DNA of 27,809 bases from Penium margaritaceum (Eukaryota; Streptophyta; Zygnematophyceae; Desmidiales; Peniaceae), in assembly GCA_023375785.1 (NCBI GenBank), contig SZWC01002398.1:197430-225238 (forward strand), written 5' to 3'. The first letter of the stretch is position 1. Every line of letters starts with the position of its first letter. This document shows positions 10,163 through 21,720 of this stretch, one piece after another. The translations under genes and the position numbers were made by a program. Under the pieces are notes generated by a model. The model was given only the letters and a program-made list of their open reading frames with translations, was not told where the DNA came from and made no database searches.

Positions 10163-10795
10163 CTAATCGAGCTGGTATGCCTTGAGCACGCTCTTATAGC
10201 CAAGGAAGAGACATTGCTTGGCGTGCGGGTCCAGTTTTCCGTCACGCCACTGTGCTGTCTGCACCATCGCATGCGCCTTGCACCCGAAAACCTTTAGGCG
10301 TGCCACACTTGGCTTGCACCTGCTCCATACCTCCTGCGACGTCTTCCAGCCGCTCTTCCCCTTTGGCACCACTGTCAGGGTCAGGTTAATGGTGTAGCTT
10401 GCCGTACTCACCGTTTCCACCCAGAAGCTCCGCAGCAATCCTGCGTCCACGAGCATCGTCCTCACCATGTTTAGCAGCGTCTGGTTTGTCCGCTCCACCA
10501 TACCATTATACTGTGACAAGTAGGGAGTTGTGTACTCTCATTTGATTCCTTACTCCTTCAGCCACCAGCTATAGCCCACGTACTCTTTGGCATTGTCATT
10601 GCGTAGCGCTCTGACCATGCGGCCAGTGTGCCTGTCCACTGTGGTGATGTACTCCTTCAACCGGTCCAGCACCATGCCTTTCCGTTGCATGAAGTAAACG
10701 TAGAGATTTCTGCTGCAGTCATTGATGAAGGTTTCAAAGTACAGCGCACCACCTTTTGATGGCATTTTGAACGGTCCACACACATCGCTGTGCAT
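10163..10795 (-). pseudogene. Copia-II integrase catalytic core, broken
   Basis: The rve-type integrase core begins MHSDVCGPFKMPSKGG (first catalytic Asp near 10787), continues to RALRNDNAKEYVG (second Asp retained) and reaches YNGMVERTNQTLLNMV (catalytic Glu). The C-terminal part ends LKVFGCKAHAMV and FLGYKSVLKAYQLD. All three DDE residues appear to be present. Stops at 10550-10552 and just downstream (GIK-stop-EYTTPY), and at 10163-10165, interrupt the frame, which is otherwise continuous with the protease block upstream and the linker downstream. Confidence 0.88.
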
Positions 10796-11504
10796 GATCT
10801 AAAGCAGGTCCTAGGCACACCCCACGTTCTCGTTGAACGACTTGTGCCTCGCCTTGCCCAAAATGCATGGCTTGCAATTTTTGTGCACTGGTGCATCTAC
10901 TACCGCCTCTGTTGCACCGGTGATGTTGAGGCTGTGGACCATGTCGAGCTTTACCATCTATTTCACAACTGCGGGGGACGAATGCCCTAGCCGCCGGTGC
11001 CAGAGTTCCAAATCAGCTCCCCCTCCTTTTTCCAAGTTGACAGCGTGTTCTTACAAATCCTCTGCATCTGCTGCAGAGATCACCTTTGTTTCAGTGATGT
11101 AGAGACTGCCCTTGCCCTTTGCTTCCAGCACAAATTCGCCGCCGCCGTCCATGCGCACCACTACGCCTGTCCTACAGAAAAGCACCTCATGCCCTTTATC
11201 TGTCAAGCGACCAACACTTAGAAAGTCAGCCAGGCTGGGAACATGTTGTACATTACAGATGACATGCAACATCCTCTTACCGTTCACCTCCACCTCCACC
11301 TCAACGTCTCTTTGGCCGGCCGCCAGCTCGACTTTGTTTTTCGCGTCCACCATAAACTTGGCAGAATTTGGTATAGTGGACAAACCCCTCGACTTGGGTG
11401 TGCTCCTTGGAGACGGAATCCAGCCACCACCTGTTGGATCCTTTGAGGTTGTGGTTTTTCGTGCCATTGAGGAACACCTTCTTGCCTTTGGTCTCCATGC
11501 CACC
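10796..11504 (-). pseudogene. Copia-II protease region and pre-integrase zinc finger, broken
   Basis: Protease-like blocks are WWLDSVSKEHTQ (about 11415; a DSG-type active site would be expected here, but DSV is read in this frame), followed after a frameshift near 11350 by KFMVDAKNKVELAAG and VQHVPSLADFLSVGRLTDKG (the usual NLLSVGQL-like copia block). Downstream is the pre-integrase HHCC finger: ELWHRRLGH (about 11010) and NCKPCILGKARHKSF (about 10875). Stops occur in VVK-stop-MVK and just before the integrase core. The protease would cleave the polyprotein. Confidence 0.82.
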
Positions 11505-12262
11505 AGCCTTCACCTCCTCCAGGCATTCGCCGGCCTAATGGCCTCCATGCCTCAGTTGTGGCACACATCCTTCTTGACGCCCTTCTTGCCATCACCCTTT
11601 CCGCCGCCTTCCTTGCCGCCGCTGCCGCCACCACGCATTTTGGTGACCATGGACGATGAGGATGCCGAGGCCTTGCCACTGTTGCAACGTTGCACGTCGT
11701 TGCGGATGTATTTGGGGATTGCGTTATAGGTGAGTTATTCCTCCACCCATCCACCAAGGACGGTAATGAGGGGGCTTTAACTGTCAGGTAGAGCCATGAG
11801 GAGGGCCATCGCCTGCACTTAAAATTCAAACTTCTACCCCACATCATTGCATTGTGAGGCAAGCAATTCAATCTACTGCATGGCGGCGAGGATGTCCTTG
11901 CCCTCCTCGATCCTCACCGTTAGAAGCCTCTTCATTGCGAAGATCCGGTTCGCAAGTGACGTTAACTGGTGGATGGTGCTGAGATTTCTCCATGCTTTGG
12001 CTGCCGACATGCAGCATTGGAATTAGCCCTATGGTGCCTTGACAGTAGATGACAGTAGGAGCATGAGCGCCTTGGTATTTTTCTTTGTGAAGGCCTGCTT
12101 CTCCTCGTTTGTCACAGTCTTCTCGTCGAGCACCTCCATGCCCTTCATGAAAACTGAGTAGCCCCTTGTTTGCAAGTAGATCTCAAAGTGCCACCTCCAC
12201 AGCCCAAAGCCAGGGCTACCCGTGTATTTCTGGATCAGCTGCGACTCTATCCTCAACCCCAT
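11505..12262 (-). pseudogene. Copia-II gag, broken
   Basis: Capsid/nucleocapsid precursor. The start ATG at 12262 is followed by GLRIESQLIQKYTGSPGFGL and RWHFEIYLQTRGY, a copia gag N-terminus. A TAG at about 12029-12031 interrupts it. The same frame then continues with AAKAWRNLSTIHQLTSLANR and IFAMKRLLTVRIEEGKDILA (the UBN2-type gag core), GGWVEE-stop-LTYNAIP (near 11740) and a nucleocapsid zinc knuckle near 11530-11570. In the knuckle CHN is followed by a stop, and the GH...AGECLEE half is in another frame. The leader between primer site and ATG is about 105 bp. Confidence 0.85.
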
Positions 12263-12367
12263 GTTGCACTTCTATTAACCGGGTCGTCAGACATTGATAG
12301 TAAGGCTGTCCAAGACGTTCCTCATGTCTGCTATGGAAGCCGTGAATGTTTTGGACCGGTCATGGCT

Positions 12368-12382
12368 GTGGGCTCATAACCC
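12368..12382 (-). promoter_or_regulatory. Primer-binding site, half-tRNA type (initiator tRNA-Met)
   Basis: The plus strand reads GTGGGCTCATAACCC. This matches 14 of 15 bases of the anticodon arm of plant initiator tRNA-Met (GTGGGCCCATAACCC), so the element RNA is complementary to an internal part of the tRNA rather than its 3' end. It lies two bases from the LTR end, the normal position. Drosophila copia and yeast Ty5 use such half-tRNA primers. Confidence 0.8.
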
Positions 12383-12384
12383 TT

Positions 12385-13116
12385 TGTTGGAAATCTGGTT
12401 CCAACCTGGCCCAACCACGTCGTAAGGTTCACAACTCTTTTCGGCAACACTCTTAGACAAAGCATGAGCTTTCTGGTCGCCGCACGCTATGTGAGCAGAG
12501 TTAGGAAAGAATTCAGAAACATCCAAGGTTTGAAGAGCTGGGGATAAAACTTGGTTGGATACTTGGACGAGGACCAAATCAACAAAGTTATAGTGCTAGT
12601 CACAAAACTTTCAACACAACAAAATGCATGCAATTTGGAACACCATAGCGCCTGATACGCGATTTTGAGTGCATCATTGAATCTTTTTCCCTGACAGAGC
12701 ACTAGCGTGATTGACAGGCGCCCAAAGCGCCATGGACCACAATGAAGCACCAGGCCACCATTGCAAAGAACACATGGCTCTAATGAACCATGGGATATTG
12801 CAGCTAGCATCCCCAAGGGGAGCTTAGGCCATGGTCTAAGTGCTGGGAGTCGAACTGGTCATCGCCGGATCAGTTTTCCAACTGGTACAAGGTCTGCCAT
12901 CCAAACCCGGACGGCCAGCACCACCTCCCACCTTTGACGGACCAGACCTCCCTGGATTCTTAGCTAATTGCTGCAAATAAAATTACAGCTGGTCCAGCAT
13001 GTCCTCTAGTTTATGAAACATCCATCAATGCATGCAGACTTGCACAATACAAAGATCCAAAGCCATTGCCCTGAAAAACGGTGACTCTAGGACATGGCAT
13101 GGGGCAATATGTAACA
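12385..13116 (-). repeat. Copia-II 5' LTR (732 bp)
   Basis: On the minus strand it begins TGTTACATATTG (13116 down) and ends GATTTCCAACA at 12385, giving TG...CA ends with TGTT/AACA inverted termini. The inner end is fixed by the adjoining primer-binding site; the outer end is inferred from the TGTT terminus and the abrupt start of satellite B at 13117. I saw no second copy in the window to test the outer boundary. A B-box-like stretch (CCAGTTCGACTCC) lies at 12846-12858, and I found no convincing TATA box. Confidence 0.75.
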
Positions 13117-16100
13117 CGCCCTAGTTGGGCCATAACTGCGCCCTACTTGCACCCTAGTTGTGTCCAAGTTGCGCCCTACTTGCACCCTAATTAAGCCGTA
13201 ATTACACCTACTTGTGCCCTACTTGCACCCTACATTTTTCCTATTTGTACCCTACTTGCGAACTACTTGCGCCCTAGTTGTGCCCTAGTTGCTCCCTAGT
13301 TGCGCTTTAGTTGCACCCTTCTTGTGCCCTACTTGCGTCCTACTTGCGCTCTCTTTACACCCTAGTTGTACCCTAATTACGCACTAGTTGCGCCCTACTT
13401 GTGCCCTACTTGTGCCCTAGTTGCACCCTTGTTGCTCCCTAGTTGCGCTCTACCTGTGCCCTACTTGTTCCTTACTTGCGCCCTGCTTGCGCCCTACTTG
13501 CTTCCTAGTAACACCCTATTTCCACCCTAGTTGCACCCTAGTTGTGCCCTAGTTGCACCCTCCTTATGCCCTTGTTGTGCCCTACTTGTGCCCTAGTTGC
13601 ATCCTAGTTGCGCTCCACTTGTGCCCTACTTGAGCCCTACTTGCGCCCTAGTTGTGTCCTAGTTGTAGCATAGTTGTGTCCTACTTTCACACTTCTTCTG
13701 TCCTACTTGCACCCTAGTTGCACCATCCCAGTTGTGTCCTATTTGCATCCTAGTTGTACCCTAACTAGGCTCTACTTATGCCATAATTGCCTCCTAGTTG
13801 CACCCTTGTTGCACCCTACTTGCGCCCTACTTGCGCCCTACTTGCGCCCTACTTGCACCCTAGTTGCACCCTAGTTGCACAGTAGGTTTGCCCTAGTCGT
13901 CCCCTAATTGCACCCTATTTTGGCCCTACTTGTGCCCTAGTTGCGCCCTATTTGCGCCCTAGTTGCACCCTAATTGCACGCTACTTGTGTCCTAGTTGTT
14001 CCCTAGTTGCGCCCTAGTTGCGCCCTAGTTGCACCCTACTTGTGCGCTACTTGCACCCTATTTGTGCCCTATTTGCGCCCTAGTTGTGCCCTAGTTTGGA
14101 ACTACTTGTGCCCTACTTGTGCCCTACTCGCACCCTACCAGCATCCTAGTTTCGCCCTAGTTGCGCCCTACTTGCACCATTCTTTGGCCATACTTGCTTC
14201 CTACTTGTGTCCTACTTACACCCGAGTTGCGCTATAGTTATACCCTAGTTACACCCAAGTTGTGCCCTCCTTGCTTCCTACATGTGCCCTAGTTGCACCC
14301 TAGGTGCGCCCTAGTTGCGTCCTAGTTGTGCCCTAGTTGGGCCCTAGTTGCACCCTAGTTGTGCCCTACTTGCGCCCCCTAGTTGCACCCTAGTTTCGCC
14401 CTACCTGCATCCTACTTGTGCCCTAGTTGCACCCTTCTTGGGCCATACTTGTGCCCAAGTTTTTGTGCTAGTTCCGTACTAGTTATGCCTTATTTACGCC
14501 CTAGTTGCGCCCTAGATTTGCCCTACTTGTACCTTACTTGCACACTAGTTGCGCTCTATTTGCGCCCTGTTTATGCCCTTCTTGCACCCTACTTGCGCCC
14601 TAGTTGCACCTTCTGTCACCCTAGATATACCCTAGTTGCTCCCTACTTGCACCCTAATTGTGTCCTAGTTGCACCCTAGTTGCATCCTAGTTGTGTCATT
14701 CTTGTGCCCTACTTGTGCCCTAATTGCACCCTAATTGTACCCTTATTGCAAACTACTTGCGATCTAGTTTCACCCTATTTGTGCCCTAGTTGCACCCTAG
14801 TTGTGTCCTAGTTACGCCCTATTTGCGTTCTACTTGCACCCTAGTTGCACCCTAGTTGCGCCGTGGTTGCGACCCAGTTGCCCCCTAGTTGTGCCCTAAT
14901 TCTATTAGAATTCTAGTTATGCACTATTTGCACCCTAGTTGCACCCGAGGTACACCCTAGTTTCTCCCTACTTGCATTCTATTTGTGCCCTAGTTATGCC
15001 CTAGTTGCATCCTAGTTACACCCTAGTTGTTCCCTAGTTGCGCCCTAGTTATGCCCTAGTTGCACCCTAGTTGTGCCCTAGTTCCGTCCTACTTGCGCTC
15101 TACTTGCACCATACTAGCACCCTACTTGTGCCCTCATTTCGCCCTAGTTGCACCCTACTTGCACCCTAGTTGTGCCCTACTTGTGCCCTAGTTGTGCCCT
15201 AGTTGCGCCCTAGTTACGCCCTACTTGTGCCCTACTTGCGCCCTTGTTACACCGTAGTTGCACCCTAGTTGCGCCGTAATTGCGCCCTACTTGCGACATA
15301 GCTGCGACCTACTTGTGGCCTACTTGCGTCCTACTTCCGTCCTAGTTGCGTCCTAGTTGCGAGCTAGTTATGCCCTAGTTGTGGCCCACTAGCGCCCTAC
15401 TTGCGCCCTACTTGCACCCTACTTGCGCCCTAGTTGCACCCTGGTTGTCCCCTAGGTGTGCCCTTGTTCCCTACTTGTGCACTAGCTGGACCCTAATTGC
15501 GCCCTAGTTGCATCCTACTTGCGCCCTACTTGCGCCCTACTTGCGTCCTCCTTACGCCCTAGTTGCACCCTAGTTGCGCCCTAATTGCGCCCTAGTTGTG
15601 CCCTAGTTTCACCCTTTTTACACCCTAGTCATGCCCTACTTGTACCCTAGTTGCGTCCTAGTTGCGTCCCACTTGTGTCCTACTTGTGCCCTACTTGCGC
15701 CAAAGTTGGATCCTAGTTGTACCATAGTTACACCCTACTTGCGCCCTACTTGTGCCCTACTTGTGCCCTAGTTATGTCATAGTTGCGTCCTAATTGCATG
15801 TTACTTGCGCTCTACTTATACCCAACTTGCGCCCTACTTGCACCGTACTTGGGCCGTAGTTGCCCCCTAGTTACGCCCTACTTGCACCCTTCTTGTGCCC
15901 TGCTTTGGCCCTAGCTGCGTCCTCGTTGCAACCTAGTTTAGCCCTAGTTGTACCCTATAACACCCTATTTTTGCACTAGTTGCGCCCTAGTTTTGTCCCA
16001 GTTACGTCCTAGTTGCGCCCTAGTTGTGCCGTACTTGCGCCCTCCTTGCGGCCTAGTTGCCCCCTAGTTGCGCCCTAGTTGCACCCTAGTTGGGCCTTAC

Positions 16101-19100
16101 ATGCACCCTACTTACGCCCTACTTGCACCCTGGTTGTGCCCTAGATGCGCCCTAGTTGCGCCCCACTTGTGCCCTAGTTGTGCCTTAGTTCCACCATAGT
16201 TGCGTCCTACTTACACTCTACTTGCATCCTACTTCTGTCCTCGTCGCGTCCTAGTTGCGAGCTTGTTGTGCCATGGTTGCGGCCTCCTTACGGCATAGTT
16301 TTTCCCTACTTGCGTCCTAGGTTCACCCTAGTTGCGCCCTAGTTTCGCCCTACGTGCGCCCTAGTTGGACCCTAATTGCACCCTTCTTGCGTCCTATTTG
16401 TGCCCTTCTTGTGCCTTACTTGCACACACATTGTGTCCTGGTTACATCCTAGTTGCACCCTAATTCCGTGCTAGTTGTGCCCTAGTTACAACCTTTTTGC
16501 ACCCTAGTTGTGCCCTACTTGCACCCTAGTTGCCTCCTAGTTGCATCTGGCTTGTGTCCTACTTGTGGCCTACTTGCACCAAAGTTGTGCCCTAGTTGTA
16601 CCATAGTTGCGCCCTAGTTGTGCCCTACTTGCACCCTACTTGCGCCCTAGTTGCGTCCTAGTTACACCTTAATTACGCCTTACATTTTTTTTGTGCCCAA
16701 CTTGTGCCCTAATTACACCATCTTTGCGCCGTAGTTGTCCCCTAGTTGTGTCCTACTTGCGCCCTTCTTTTGCCCTAATTCGGTCCTGGTTGCACCCTGA
16801 TTGCACCCTAGTATAGCCCTAGTTACACCCTATAACACCCTACTTGCACCCAAGTTGCGCCCTAGTTTTACCCTAGTTATGTCCTAGGTGCGTCCTAGTT
16901 GTACTGTACTTGCGCCCTCCTTGCGCCCTAGTTGCCCCCTAGTTGCGCCCTAGTAGTGCCCTAGTTGGGCCCTACATGTGCCCTACTTGCGCCCTACTTG
17001 CACCCTGGTTGTGCCATAGATGCGATCTAGTAGCGCCCCATTTGTGCTCTACTTGGGCCCTACTTGCACCCTTCTTACGCCCTAGTTGTACCATAGTTAC
17101 ACCCTAGTTGTATGCTAGTTGTGCCCTCCTTGAGCCCTACTTGCACCCTAGTTGTGCCCCAGTTATTTACTACTTGTTCCCTAGTTGTGCCCTAGTTGCA
17201 CCCAACTTGTACCCTACTTGCGCCCTAGTTGTGCCATAGTTGCGCCCTAGTTGCGTGCTACTTGCAACCTAGTTGTGTCCTAGTTTTGCCCTAATTGTGC
17301 CCTAGTTGCGCCCTCCTTGAATCCTTCTTGCGCTCTAGTTTCACCATAGTTGCACCCTAGTTGTGCCCTACTTGTGTCCTACCTATACCTATGTTGCGCC
17401 CTAGGTCAGTTCTAGTTACGCCCTAGGTATACCCTAGTTACGCCATACTTATGCCCTTCTTGTGTCCTTCTTGCGCCCCAGTTCTGCCCTAGCTCCGCCC
17501 TAGTCGCGCCTTAGTTACGTCCTACTTGCACCCTACTTGCATCCTAGTTGCTCCCTAGTTGCTTCCTAGTTGTGCCCTAGTTGCATCCTGTTTGCGCCCT
17601 ACTTGCGCCCTAGTTGCGCCTTGTTGCACCCTAGTTGCACCCTAGTTGCATCCTCGTTGTACCCTACTTGCATCATATTTGCGCCCTAATTGTGCCCTAT
17701 TTGTACCCTAGTTGTGCCCTAGTTGCGCTATACTTGCGCCTTACTTGCCACTAGTTTCACCCTAGATGTGCCCTAGTTTTTCCCTACTTATACCCTAGTT
17801 GTGTCCTAAATATGCCGTAGTTGTGCCCTAGTTGTACCCTAGTTATGCCCTACTTGCACCCTACTTGCATCCTACTTGCGCCTAGTTGCATCCTAGTTGC
17901 ACTCTAGTTGTGACCTAGTTGTGCCCTACTTACACCCTACTTGCGCCCTAGTTGTGCCCTAGTTGTACCCTAGGTGCACCCTAGTTTCACCTTAGGTGTA
18001 TCCTTGTTGCACCCTAGTTGCACCCTAGTTGCGCCCTAGTTGCGCCCTAGTCGCAACCTAGTTGTGCCATTGTTGCGCCCTAGGTATGCCCTAGTTGAGC
18101 CCTAGTTGTTTCTAGCTGTGTCCTACTTGCGCTCTACTTGCACCTTAGTACCATCCTAATTGCACCCTAGTTGGGCCCTAGTTGTGTCCTACTTGCGCCC
18201 TAGTTGTGCCCTATTTACCCCTTATTTGTGCCTTAGTTGCACCCTACTTGTGCCCTGGTTGTGCCCTAGCTGCGAAATAGTTGCGCCCTACTTGTACCCT
18301 ACTTGTGCCATAGTTATGCAATAGTTGCACCCTAGTTGCGCCCTAGTTGGGCCCTACTTGCACCCTAGTTGCATCCTAGTTGCGCCTGAGTTATGCCCTA
18401 GTTGCACCCTACTTGTGCCCTACTTGCGTCCTAGTTACGCCGTAGTTGTACCCTAGTTGTGCCGTAGTTGTGCCCTACTTGCGTCCTAGTTGCGCCCTAC
18501 GTGCACCCTACTTGCATCCTAGTTGCGTCCTAGTTTTGTGGTAGTTGCACCCTACTTGCGACCTACTTGTGCCCTACTTTCACCCTACTTGCGCTCTAGT
18601 TACACCCTAGTTTTGCCCTAGTTGCACCCTACTTGCTTCCTACTTGCGCCCTACTTGCACCCCAGTTGGGCCCTAATTGTGCCCTTGTTGCATCCTACTT
18701 ACGCTTTTTCTTGCGCCTTACTTGTGCCTTACTTATGCCCTACTTACGCCCTAGTTGTACCCTACTTGCGCCCTAATTGGATCCTAGTTGTACGCTAGTT
18801 GGACCCTTTTTACACCCTAGGTGTGCCCTACTTGCATCATAGTTGTGTCCATGTTGCATCCTACTTGTGCCCTACTTGCGCCAAAGTTGCATCCTAGTTG
18901 CACCATAGTTATGCCCTACTTGTGTCCTACTTGTGCCTTGCTTACACCCTAGTTACGCCATAGTTGCGCCCTTATTGCATCCTACTTGCATCCTATTTGT
19001 GCCTGACTTGCGTCCTACCTACGCTGTAGTTGCGCCGTAGTTACGTCCTAGTTGTGCTGTTCTTTTGCCCTACTTCGGTCCTAGTTGTTCCCTCGTTGCA

Positions 19101-21286
19101 CCCTATTTGAGCCCTAGTTGCATCCTATAACACCCTACTTGTGCCCTAGTTTTGTCCTACTTTTGCCTTACTCATATCTTAGTTCCGTCCTAGTTGTGCC
19201 ATACTTGAGCCCTCCTTGCGCCCTAGTTGCGCGCTAGTTGTACCCTAGTTGCACCCTAGTTGGGCCCTACTTGCACCCTGTGTGTGTCCTACTTCTGCCG
19301 TGGCTGTGTCCTAAATGCGACCTAGTTGCGCCATAGTTGTGCCTTACTTGGGCCCTACTTGCACCCTACTTGCGCCCTAGTTGCACGTAGTTGCACCCTA
19401 GTTGTACCCTAGTTACGGCCTCCTTGCGCCCTCCTTGCACCTTAGTTGCACCCCAGTTGTGCCCTAGTTGCACCCTAGTTGTGCCCTAGTTGCGCCCTAC
19501 TTGTACCCTACTTGTGCCCTACTTACGTCATAGTTTCGCCCTAGTTGCATGCTACTTGCACCCTATTTACGCCCTAGTTATGCCCTAGTTGTGTCCTAGT
19601 TGTGCCCTCCTTGAATCATTCTCGGGCCCTAGTTACACCATAGTTGCGTCCTTGTTGCACCCTAGTTGCGCTCTAGGTACGCCCTAGTTGCGCCATACTT
19701 CTGCCCTTCTTGCCTCCTACTTGCGCCCTAGTCACACCCTAGTTCCACCCTAGCCATGTCCTAGTTGCGTCCTACTTGCACCCTACTTGCATCCTAGTTG
19801 CTCCCTAGTTGCATCATAGTTGTGTCCTAGTTGCGTCTTGCTTGCCCCCTACTTGCGCCCTAGTTGCGCCTCGTTGCACCCTAGTTGTGCCCTAGCTGCA
19901 TTCTAGTTGTGCCCTACTTGCGTCCTACTTGCACCCTAGTTGCGCCGTAGCTGTACCCTACTTGCGCCCTACTTATACTCTACTTACACCCTACTTCTAC
20001 ACTAGTTACACCCTAGATGTGCGCTAGTTGTACCCTACTTACACCCTACTTGTGCCCTACTTTCACCCTACTTGCATCCTACTTGTGCCTAGTTGCACTC
20101 TAGTTGCACCCTAGTTGTGCCCTAGTTGCGCCCCACTTGCGCCCTAGTTGTGCCCTAGCATACCCTAGTTATGCCCTAGTTGTGCCCTAGGTGAACCCTA
20201 GTTGCGCCCTACTTGTGCCCTACTTGCGCCATAGTTGCATCATAGTTGCACCCTGGTTGCGGCTTAGTTGTGCCCTGGTTGCGCCCTAGTTATGCCCCAG
20301 TATTACCCTAGTTGTTCCCTAGTTGCGCCCTACTTGTGCTTTACTTGCGCCATACTAGCGCCCTATTTGCGTCCTAGTTGTGCCCTAGTTACGTCCTAGT
20401 TGTGCCCTAGTTGCGTCCTACTTGCGCCCTAGTTGGGCCCTACTTGCACCCTAGTTGAGCCCTAGTTGCACCCTAGTTGCGCCCTAGTTGCACCCTACTT
20501 GTGCCCTAGTTGCGCCCTAGTTACGCCGTAGTTACACCCTACTTGCGGCCTAGTTGTGCCCTACTTGGGCTCTACTTGCGTCCTCTTTGCATCTTTGTTG
20601 CGTCCTCATTGTGCGCTAGTTGCATCCTAGCTGCGGCCTACTTGTGCCCTACTTGCGTCCTACTTGTAGCCTACTTGTGCCCTAGTTGCACCCTAGTTGT
20701 TTCCTACATGCACCCTACCAGTGCCCTACTTGCACCCTAGTTGTGCCCTAATTGTGCACTTGTTGCGTCCTACTTACGCCCTACTTGCGCCCTACTTACT
20801 CCTTTCTTGTACCCTACTTGTGCCATAATTGCACCCTAGTTGCACCCTAATTACGCCCTAGTTGTTCCTTAGTTGCACCCTTTTTGCACCCTCGTTGCGA
20901 CTGACTTGCACCCTAGTTGTGTCCTAGTTGTGTCCCAGTTGTGTCCTACTTGTACCCTACTTTGCCAAAGTTGCACCCTAATTGCACCATACTTGCCCCC
21001 TACTTGTGCCCTACTTGCACCCTAGTTACGCCCTAGTTGTGCCCTAATCAACCCCTACTTGCGCCCTACTTGTGTCCGACTCATGTCCTACTTGCGCCAT
21101 AGTTGCGCCCTACTTGCGCCCTTCTTTTGCCCTACTTCGGCCCTAGTTGCGCCCCTATTACGCCCTAATTGACCCCTAGTTGCACCTTACAACACCCAAC
21201 TTGCACCCTAGTTACGCCCTAGTTTCGCCCTAGTTATGTCCTAGTTACACCCTAGTTGTGTCGTACTTGCGCCCTCCTTGCGCCCT
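13117..21286. repeat. Satellite B, 11-bp unit (about CCCTAGTTGCG)
   Basis: About 8.2 kb of degenerate 11-bp units, roughly 740 copies. Two unit types alternate irregularly, CCCTAGTTG and CCCTACTTG. The CG in TTGCGCCC appears as CG, TG or CA (TTGCGCCC, TTGTGCCC, TTGCACCC). In 20401-20520 I count eleven units: four CG, two TG, three CA and two other. Open frames such as CALVAPYLRPS repeats occur only on the plus strand and only where each in-phase unit has CTAC rather than CTAG; they are by-products of the repeat. The left end touches the Copia-II LTR, and the right end stops abruptly at 21286. Confidence 0.97.
15700..21286. repeat. Higher-order repeats within satellite B
   Basis: A set of irregular landmark units recurs in the same order four times. 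CCAAAGTTG is at 15700, 16579, 18881 and 20965. A CCCTTCTTTTGCCC-like unit is at about 15888, 16762, 19057 and 21120. A CCTATAACACCC-like unit has its TATAA at 15956, 16831, 19126 and (as TACAA) 21188. GCGCCCTCC (GAGCCCTCC in the third copy) is at 16037, 16912, 19207 and 21269. The last three landmarks keep spacings of 68-69 and exactly 81 bp in all four copies. The implied periods are about 875, 2295 and 2062 bp. A further pair (ATCCTAGTTGCTCCCTAG at 17541 and 19791) gives 2250 bp. Confidence 0.85.
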
Positions 21287-21471
21287 ATGTCAGTAAACTG
21301 AGAGAGACATGATACACATTATGATCCGCAACACATGATTTACAAGGAAGCTTCCACGCAGTTTTGTGGAACAAGCGGTAAGGATGTACGAGATAGCAAA
21401 TCCAATAAGGATGCGGTACACAGGCATGAACACTGAAGTATCTGGTGATGGCGAGACATTTGGGTGAGCAT
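21287..21471. other. Unique spacer between satellite B and Copia-I
   Basis: About 185 bp of non-repetitive sequence with no recognisable gene. It is the flank of the Copia-I 3' LTR: the five bases agcat at 21467-21471 would be one copy of the target duplication, but the other end of the element is beyond the window. Confidence 0.6.
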
Positions 21472-21712
21472 TGTCAATGCGCCGGATAGCAACGGTCTAG
21501 AAAACGGGTCCCGACATGGGAGGCCGCCAACCGCTCCTGGTATTGCAACCAAGATCACTCATCACCCTCGAACGAGGGATCCACACTTTACGTTCGTTTG
21601 GTTTGCAACCTCACAAAGTCCGCATGTTGGTCTTTAGTGTCTACCTTTGGTTGGAAACTCTGTGAGGAGTCTCAAAGGCAAGAACTGTAAATGGATGCAT
21701 GCAAGATATAGG

Positions 21713-21720
21713 ATTTTATA
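21713..21720 (-). promoter_or_regulatory. TATA box of the Copia-I LTR
   Basis: TATAAAAT on the minus strand, at the position equivalent to the TATA box of the LTR at 2571-3217. From this 3' LTR transcription would run leftward, out of the element and into satellite B. Confidence 0.6.

Larger units (their letters stand above)
8982..13116 (-). mobile_element. Copia-II LTR retrotransposon, 3'-truncated and degenerate
   Basis: A second, distinct copia family on the minus strand. Read from the right it has a 732-bp 5' LTR, a primer-binding site, a leader of about 105 bp, gag, protease, integrase and the first part of the RT. Similarity to RT stops near 8982, where satellite A begins, so the end of RT, RNase H, the polypurine tract and the 3' LTR are missing. 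Most coding blocks share one frame, but there are many stops and at least three frameshifts (about 11545, 11350 and 9245). Copia-II protein blocks resemble Copia-I but are clearly diverged, and the LTRs show no similarity that I can see. Confidence 0.92.

Noticed and set aside
12846..12858. B-box-like motif in the Copia-II LTR (CCAGTTCGACTCC on the minus strand)
   Set aside because: No matching A box at a sensible distance and no T-arm pairing, so chance is likely.
13674..20740. Plus-strand open frames with the period CALVAPYLRPS
   Set aside because: They arise where in-phase units of the 11-bp satellite happen to have CTAC instead of CTAG. The minus strand always meets TAG every third unit, which explains the one-strand bias without coding.
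4211..21286. CRISPR array
   Set aside because: Units of 10 and 11 bp are directly adjacent without unique spacers, and the context is eukaryotic retrotransposons.
13117..21286. Interstitial telomeric repeat (CCCTAR within the unit)
   Set aside because: The CCCTAG/CCCTAA part resembles plant telomere repeats only by six bases; the unit is 11 bp and no run of CCCTAAA occurs.
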